Positions 35,023 through 39,951 of a DNA stretch of 39,951 nucleotides are shown here, one piece after another. The stretch comes from an uncultured Eisenbergiella sp. Its GTDB lineage: Bacteria; Bacillota; Clostridia; Lachnospirales; Lachnospiraceae. The DNA lies in contig CAJUEL010000043.1 in assembly GCA_910585455.1 (NCBI GenBank), forward strand, positions 1 to 39,951. The letters run 5' to 3'. The notes under the pieces are model-generated. The model ran no database searches and was not told the DNA's origin. It worked only from the letters and a program-made list of their open reading frames with translations. Each line of letters opens with the position of its first letter. Positions within the stretch are counted from its first letter, which is position 1. The translations under genes and the position numbers were made by a program.

Positions 35023-35997
35023 TCAGGTCGCAAGCATCCTGCTGACCTCGTATTCGTAGTCCGAAAGGTTTTTCTGCATCGCAAGCGCTTCTTCAATATC
35101 AAAGTCCACAAATTCCCCGTGCCGGAATGCCACCACGCGGTTTGTGTTGCCCGCGCAGAGAATATCCGCCGCATATGCGCCCATGATGGAAGCATAATAC
35201 CGGTCCTTACAGGTCGGATTCCCGCCCCGCTGCATGTACCCCAGGATCGTCGCCCTGGTCTCGATTCCGGTCGCCGCCTCAATCCGCTTCGCCATGGAGG
35301 TGGAATGCCCGATTCCCTCCGCGTTGATGATCAGATGATGGGTTTTGCCCCGCTTCCGGTTGCTGATGATATTGTTGATGATCGCCTGTTCATTATAGTC
35401 GTATTTCTCCGGAAGGAGAATATCCTCTGCGCCGGTCGCCACACCGCACCAGAGCGCGATGAAGCCCGCATGCCGTCCCATGACCTCGATGATGCTGCAG
35501 CGCTCATGGGAGGATGAGGTGTCACGCACCTTGTCTATGGCTTCCATCGCCGTATTGATCGCCGTGTCAAAGCCGATCGTGTAATCGGTACAGGCGATAT
35601 CCAGGTCAATGGTGCCCGGAATGCCGATCGTGTTGATTCCATGTCTGGACAGCGCCTGCGCTCCCTTGTAGGAACCGTCCCCACCGATGACGATCATGCC
35701 GTCAATGCCGTGCTTTTTACAGATATCGGCTCCCTTCTGCTGTCCCGGCTCCGTGGTGAATTCCGTGCAGCGCGCCGTTCCCAGAATCGTGCCGCCGTGC
35801 TGAATGGAATCCGATACGCTGCGGGCGTCCATGTCTATGATTTCCTCATTCAAAAGCCCCTGATAGCCCTTCTTGATTCCTTTCACCTTCACGCCGTTTG
35901 TGAGCGCCTTCCTGACCACCGCACGGATCGCCGCATTCATGCCCGGCGCGTCGCCGCCGCTCGTCAGGACTCCAATTGTCTTAATGCTTTTTGCCAT
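35023..35997 (-). CDS. pfkA: 6-phosphofructokinase
   Basis: 324 residues; phosphorylates fructose 6-phosphate with ATP in glycolysis. LTSGGDAPGMNAAIRAVVRK (ATP site), IVIGGDGSYKGAQAL, the catalytic PGTIDLDIACTDYTIGFDTA, EVMGRHAGFIAL and GYMQRGGNPTCKDR are present. Both catalytic aspartates of TIDxD are kept, with Leu in place of the usual Asn. The start is ATG 35995-35997; the ribosome-binding site AGGGG is rather distant. Normal length from this start. Confidence 0.96.
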   Translation of the reverse strand: MAKSIKTIGVLTSGGDAPGMNAAIRAVVRKALTNGVKVKGIKKGYQGLLNEEIIDMDARSVSDSIQHGGTILGTARCTEFTTEPGQQKGADICKKHGIDGMIVIGGDGSYKGAQALSRHGINTIGIPGTIDLDIACTDYTIGFDTAINTAMEAIDKVRDTSSSHERCSIIEVMGRHAGFIALWCGVATGAEDILLPEKYDYNEQAIINNIISNRKRGKTHHLIINAEGIGHSTSMAKRIEAATGIETRATILGYMQRGGNPTCKDRYYASIMGAYAADILCAGNTNRVVAFRHGEFVDFDIEEALAMQKNLSDYEYEVSRMLAT

Positions 35998-36153
35998 GAT
36001 ACAGTCTTTCCCCTTTCCAAGGCTTGCCGTGCAGGACACGGTTTTCTTTTTTATTTTAATCCATTTTCTGGCACTTTTCAATAATGACTTTCATTCAGAC
36101 CAGCGCTGCCTGCCAAACAGATTGCCGACCGTTCATCCCATCTAACCCCCATG

Positions 36154-36170
36154 TCGCCGCTTCGCGGCGA
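36154..36170 (-). other. Small perfect hairpin at the ATPase stop codon
   Basis: TCGCCGC (36154-36160) and GCGGCGA (36164-36170) with loop TTC, one base from the stop of the truncated ATPase. No T run follows on the minus strand. It may mark the truncation point. Confidence 0.45.
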
Positions 36171-36171
36171 T

Positions 36172-37182
36172 TTAAATCGTGCAGGGCAATTCTCCACATC
36201 TTACCATTGCGAAGAGGAAATCATGTTCCTTTTTCGTACAATGTTCAAACCTCACACGGAAAAAGCTTTCATCCAGACGTGCCAAAAAAGTATTGACCAC
36301 GCGCTCTACATCTTCCTTTTCTACAATCTCTTTATCGGTAAACTCCCACACAGTCGCACAAAATTCCTGAATAAAGAATGGATATCCTTTTGTCCATTTC
36401 AGAATGACCGCCACGGCATCCTCCGTATAAGACACGCCTGCATCAGCTGCCGGATTCACGATCGCCTGTCTGGCATCCCCTTCCGAAAGCTGCGCAACAG
36501 ATACAAACTTGAACAATCTTTCAGAATAAGTTTTCACTTCTCCCATAATCCGCAGTATTTTTGGCAATCCCGCCCCAAACATCATGACGGGAAGCCTTAG
36601 CTGACTTGTTCGATGAAAAGCGTTCACAAGCGCCTCCATCTCATCATTCTTCATATACTGAATTTCATCTATGAAAAAACAAATCTGCTTCTTTGCCTTT
36701 GCCGCCAGCTTCCCCATTTCCACAAGCACGTCCGTCAGGTCATCCGCCAAAACTCCGGTTGCCACATCCTCAGGCAATTCAGACAGCCCTGCAGAAAATG
36801 TCTGATCGGAAGGATTATAGGTCACATTGAATGCCTGCAGCATCCCCAGAGCTTTTTTCCCAATGCTGCGCAAGGCCTCCCCTGCGCTCACTTTGTGTAT
36901 CAGCTTTTTAGATGCATTGGCAATTTGCACCAAAAAGCTCTTCTTCTCCGCAACCTCAATATGCGCATAAACGATATCCCGTTCATCTGCCCGATTCTCT
37001 ACCGCATTCAGCAACACAGTTTTTCCCACGCCCCTGAGGCCATAATAAATAATTGGCTGCACGGAATATCCTCTGACCAGTGTTTCCAGATGCTTTTCCG
37101 CATCCCTTAATACATCATCACGTCCGGCAAGGCAGAAAGGCATTGCACCTGCGCCGGGAGTATAAGGCGAAGCATATCTCAT
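36172..37182 (-). pseudogene. AAA-type (STAND-like) ATPase, C-terminally truncated
   Basis: 336 residues of a family common in Lachnospiraceae, MRYASPYTPGAGAMPFCLAG at the start, Walker A GLRGVGKT (48-55), Walker B ICFFIDEIQYMK and sensor region PVMMFGAGLPKILRIMGE. Family members usually continue about 55-60 residues past the sequence FLFAMVRCGELPCTI into a winged-helix domain; here a stop follows at once, so the DNA-binding end seems lost. The start is the ATG eight bases after AGGAGG. Role unknown; the ATPase core looks intact and it may still be made. Confidence 0.75.
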
Positions 37183-37387
37183 TCTCAGTTCCTCCTTCCC
37201 GAAATCCGCTGCCATACCTCTACAGAAAAATCCTGGGTATTTTTCATTATCTTATCACAAACCATTCCCACTCTACAATAGAAATGTAATATATAGAAAC
37301 GAGCCTGTAACAGTTCGTTGCCGGTCACGGAGTAAACAGTAACACAATCCGGACGTGCCAGAACGTGTGTGCACTATCGTGAACAGC
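37183..37387. other. Spacer between GT-C gene and ATPase gene
   Basis: 205 bp. It contains a GTAACAGTTC stretch at 37305-37314 that resembles the start of the mobile palindromes but no flanking duplication, a small ACCGGG/CCCGGT palindrome at 37390-37403 overlapping the GT stop, and a weak minus-strand promoter candidate (TTGTAG, 18 bp, TAAGAT) about 60 bp before the ATPase start. Nothing else seen. Confidence 0.35.
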
Positions 37388-38815
37388 TCACCGGGTGCCC
37401 GGTCCCTTCGTTACTTTATACAAGTCAAATTCATTGTGTTCGATCCCAAAATGCCCCTGGTATTCTATCTGTAAGTCATAGGGGATGATCTGGTCGGGCA
37501 CAAATTCCCACTCGTACGCCGTATCAAGGAACCAGATGGCGTCAAAATCCTGCTCCAGATCCACATCCCGCACATAAAAAAGCTTATCCTCCGGGAAGTA
37601 ATAAGTATAGCAAAACCGGTTAATCTCCAGATTGTATACAATGATATCCTTTTCCCCTATATGCTCATTCCAAAAGGCGACCGTCTGGTCGGTCAGCGTG
37701 CTTTTATATTCCTGCCGCCAGGTTTCCAGATACTGTACCGCACCCAGAAACAGCGCAAACAGAAGAATCGGATAAAAGGCCCATTTTTTCTCCCTGATAT
37801 GGGACAGCTCAATCGCCAGGAACAGGCAAAACAGGCCGATGGAGGGAAATATATACTGATCCCGGTAAACCGGGCGGATGAGCAGCGACAGCGCCACGCC
37901 GGAAACCGCCGTCAGCGCGGGCACCGCCATAAAAAGGAGCGCACAAGCATCCTTCCTTTGCCCTTTTGTGCCGCCATACAACGCGGCAGCTCCGGCGCAG
38001 ACGGAAAGCACCACCGCCAGCAGGCAGGGCCAGCTCCACTTATGAATGCCGAAGGTCCATTCAAAATATCCCCAGATTGTTTCCGGTGTGATCGGCGGAA
38101 TCCAGTAGCTTTGTGAAACCCCTTTCACCTGCCTGGCAAAAATCCCGATCCACGGCAAATAAGACACAACCATCACAGTTGCTGCCAAAAACCACTTTTT
38201 GAGCTTTTCTCTTTTGGTAAACAACAACACCAGGAACAAAAATCCCTGTATGATGATCACGGAACCAAAGGCAAAATAATGCAGCCATGCTGCAGCAGAA
38301 GCGGACACCACAAGCCCGATCCAGCATCCCGCCCTGCGCATTCCCTCTTTTTGAAAGTAACATTCACAGGCATAGAGCCCGCATGCCGTCACCGCAAGCA
38401 GCGCCATGGAATACATGCGCACCTGAACAGCAAACTCCATGGAACACGGAATGCACCCCAAAAGAAGTATAAACAGAAAGGAAACCGCATCGCCGAACAG
38501 ACGCCGCACCTTTGTCGCTCCCAGTACAAGTGTCAGGGACATCGGAATCAGCGCCGCAATTTTCTGCACCTGCAGGCTTTTTCCGAAAATGATCTGCGCG
38601 ATTTTAGCCACAAAATAATATAGCGGTGGATGAACATCCTTTGCCGTTCCCTCTATAATTTCCTGGAAATTTCCTTCCAAAAGCTTCATCGTAAAAATTT
38701 CGTCTGTCCACACATTCTGATTAAAAATCAGAGAAAGATATAGTAACGTAAAAACTGTGGCGCTGCCCCAGATCAGGGCAGACCACAGATTCTTATTCCC
38801 GCGTAAGGTTCTCAT
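37388..38815 (-). CDS. GT-C fold membrane glycosyltransferase (GT39/PMT-like)
   Basis: 475 residues with around ten hydrophobic segments. The first periplasmic loop holds the acidic catalytic motif NVWTDEIFTMKL (D38, E39), followed by DVHPPLYYFVAK, both typical of polyprenyl-phosphate-sugar-dependent transferases. The C-terminal 90 residues are soluble. The start ATG overlaps the pseB stop (ATGA), so the genes are translationally coupled. It probably adds sugars to a surface glycan or protein on the outer face of the membrane; donor and acceptor unknown. Confidence 0.85.
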   Translation of the reverse strand: MRTLRGNKNLWSALIWGSATVFTLLYLSLIFNQNVWTDEIFTMKLLEGNFQEIIEGTAKDVHPPLYYFVAKIAQIIFGKSLQVQKIAALIPMSLTLVLGATKVRRLFGDAVSFLFILLLGCIPCSMEFAVQVRMYSMALLAVTACGLYACECYFQKEGMRRAGCWIGLVVSASAAAWLHYFAFGSVIIIQGFLFLVLLFTKREKLKKWFLAATVMVVSYLPWIGIFARQVKGVSQSYWIPPITPETIWGYFEWTFGIHKWSWPCLLAVVLSVCAGAAALYGGTKGQRKDACALLFMAVPALTAVSGVALSLLIRPVYRDQYIFPSIGLFCLFLAIELSHIREKKWAFYPILLFALFLGAVQYLETWRQEYKSTLTDQTVAFWNEHIGEKDIIVYNLEINRFCYTYYFPEDKLFYVRDVDLEQDFDAIWFLDTAYEWEFVPDQIIPYDLQIEYQGHFGIEHNEFDLYKVTKGPGTR

Positions 38816-39810
38816 TTTTCCACCGCCACATCCTTTAATAAACGGCGGATATCCTCCACGCCAAGCCATTGCGTATTGTTGCCGGAGCTGTAGGAAAAGC
38901 CCTCCTCCACCCGCTTGCCGCTCAGGTCAGGCTGCTGCCTGTCATTCCACGTCATCTGGGGATATACGATAAAGTGCTTCTCATATTCATAGGTTGTAAA
39001 GGAATCCTCCGGCGTGACCATCACCTCATGCAGCTTTTCCCCCGGACGGATGCCGACCTCCTTAATCTGACAGCCGGGCAGCATCGCCTCCGCCAGATCC
39101 GTGATTTTAAAGGAGGGAATCTTGCTGATGAAGGTCTCCCCGCCCTTCGCTTCCGCCAGCGCCTTGATGACCAGCTCCACGCCTTCCTCCAGGCTGATCC
39201 AGAAACGGGTCATGCGCACGTCCGTGATGGGAAGCTCCTTCGCGCCTTCCGCGATCAGACGACGGAACAGCGGAATGATGGAGCCCCGGCTTCCCGCCAC
39301 ATTGCCGTACCTGACGATGGAAAAATTCACGTCCTTCGCGCCCGCATAGGCATTCGCCGCCACAAACAGCTTATCGCTCACCAGCTTGGTGCCGCCGTAG
39401 AGATTCACAGGATTGACCGCCTTGTCCGTGGAAAGGGCAACCACCTTCTTCACACCCTTATCCAGCGCCGCCTCGATCACATTCATCGCGCCATGAATAT
39501 TGGTCTTGATCGCCTCGTTGGGATTGTATTCACAGGTGGGCACCTGCTTTAACGCCGCCGCGTGCACCACATAATCCACACCGTCAAAGGCGCGGCGCAG
39601 CCGCTCCAGGTCACGCACGTCCCCGATGAAAAAGCGCAGCCTGTCCTCATATTCCGGAAATTCATTCGCCATCATCCACTGCTTGAATTCGTCTCTGGAA
39701 TAAATGATGACCTTCTTCGGCTGGTAGCGCTCCATCACGTATTTCGTAAAGCACTTCCCGAAAGTCCCTGTTCCTCCGGTGATCAGAATCGTTTTATCAT
39801 TCAATGTCAT
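38812..39810 (-). CDS. pseB: UDP-N-acetylglucosamine 4,6-dehydratase (inverting)
   Basis: 332-residue SDR enzyme of the PseB/FlaA1 type, the first step from UDP-GlcNAc to pseudaminic acid or related 4-keto sugars. ITGGTGTFGKCFTKYV is the NAD(P) site; VVHAAALKQVPTCEYNP, LSTDKAVNPVNLYGGTKLVS and IVRYGNVAGSRGSIIPLF are the SDR and family blocks. The tail is complete (NNTQWLGVEDIRRLLKDVAV). ATG with GGAGG. Whether the product is pseudaminic acid depends on genes right of the window. Confidence 0.94.
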   Translation of the reverse strand: MTLNDKTILITGGTGTFGKCFTKYVMERYQPKKVIIYSRDEFKQWMMANEFPEYEDRLRFFIGDVRDLERLRRAFDGVDYVVHAAALKQVPTCEYNPNEAIKTNIHGAMNVIEAALDKGVKKVVALSTDKAVNPVNLYGGTKLVSDKLFVAANAYAGAKDVNFSIVRYGNVAGSRGSIIPLFRRLIAEGAKELPITDVRMTRFWISLEEGVELVIKALAEAKGGETFISKIPSFKITDLAEAMLPGCQIKEVGIRPGEKLHEVMVTPEDSFTTYEYEKHFIVYPQMTWNDRQQPDLSGKRVEEGFSYSSGNNTQWLGVEDIRRLLKDVAVEK

Positions 39811-39850
39811 TTTTATGCCTCCGTCTGTTTTCTATTGCCTGATTTGTCTT

Positions 39851-39879
39851 ATTTTAACATATCCTTTTTCCAAATGCAA
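39851..39879 (-). promoter_or_regulatory. Promoter of pseB
   Basis: Minus strand TTGCAT (39874-39879), 17-bp spacer, TAAAAT (39851-39856), about 40 bp before the start codon. It implies that pseB is the first gene of this glycan operon. Confidence 0.7.
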
Positions 39880-39910
39880 TAAACCTGTGCGCCCAAACAG
39901 GATAACCGCA

Positions 39911-39932
39911 TAAAGTTACAATAAAGTTACAA
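39911..39932. repeat. Tandem 11-bp repeat upstream of the pseB promoter
   Basis: TAAAGTTACAA occurs twice head to tail (39911-39921, 39922-39932), about 32 bp upstream of the -35. The one-turn period suggests a tandem activator or response-regulator site; PhoP boxes have this spacing, but the identity is not established. Confidence 0.5.
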
Positions 39933-39951
39933 AAGTAATGGTTTGCCCATT

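Noticed and set aside
37305..37395. GTAACAGTTC at 37305 and GTGAACAGCTCACC near 37380, resembling ends of the palindromic elements
   Set aside because: The two stretches are in the same orientation, no 30-bp or 134-bp unit can be aligned, and no 8-bp flanking duplication exists. At best a decayed relic.

Overview
The window looks like a chromosomal segment of an anaerobic Firmicute, most likely a Lachnospiraceae / Clostridium cluster XIVa gut bacterium. The basis is protein style (EF-Tu, EF-G, RNA polymerase, PfkA with TIDLD, KtrAB, a SleB-like hydrolase), AGGAGG ribosome-binding sites and TTGACA-17-TATAAT promoters. Genus is an inference from protein flavour only. Nearly everything is transcribed leftward (minus strand).

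Layout. 1-5.8 kb is one end of a small integrated mobilizable element: a clipped gene, a MobV relaxase, a hairpin-rich oriT-like spacer, a RepA-like ATPase, a tyrosine integrase with an excisionase, a divergent XRE repressor with operators, and a MazF/PemK-like gene. Its right boundary lies just beyond the tuf terminator. 5.86-24.2 kb is the ribosomal/RNA polymerase superoperon in reverse: rpmG-secE-nusG-rplK-rplA, then a CapA-like gene wedged in, then L10 leader-rplJ-rplL, rpoB-rpoC, rpsL-rpsG-fusA-tuf. 24.4-29.4 kb holds glf with a small HTH regulator, a GntR regulator with a membrane protein, and a secreted SleB-like hydrolase. 29.5-31.2 kb is an accessory patch with an N-terminally truncated Rpn-type nuclease and a 324-bp imperfect palindrome. 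31.2-36 kb is housekeeping: proC, a SpoU methyltransferase, ktrB-ktrA and pfkA. 36-40 kb carries a C-terminally truncated ATPase and the start of a surface-glycan locus (pseB and a GT-C glycosyltransferase).

The most unusual finding is a family of tiny palindromic mobile elements. Two 134-bp copies (10670-10803 and 24223-24356) are about 97% identical, begin with GTAA, have about 21-bp terminal inverted repeats, and each is flanked by a perfect 8-bp direct repeat. Two solo 30-bp copies (28265-28294 and 33542-33571) match only the first 30 bp of the long form, yet are also flanked by perfect 8-bp direct repeats. GTAA ends and 8-bp duplications are the hallmarks of IS66-family transposition. 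Three of the four copies sit at or just after a stop codon; one of them supplies the stop codon of rpoC.
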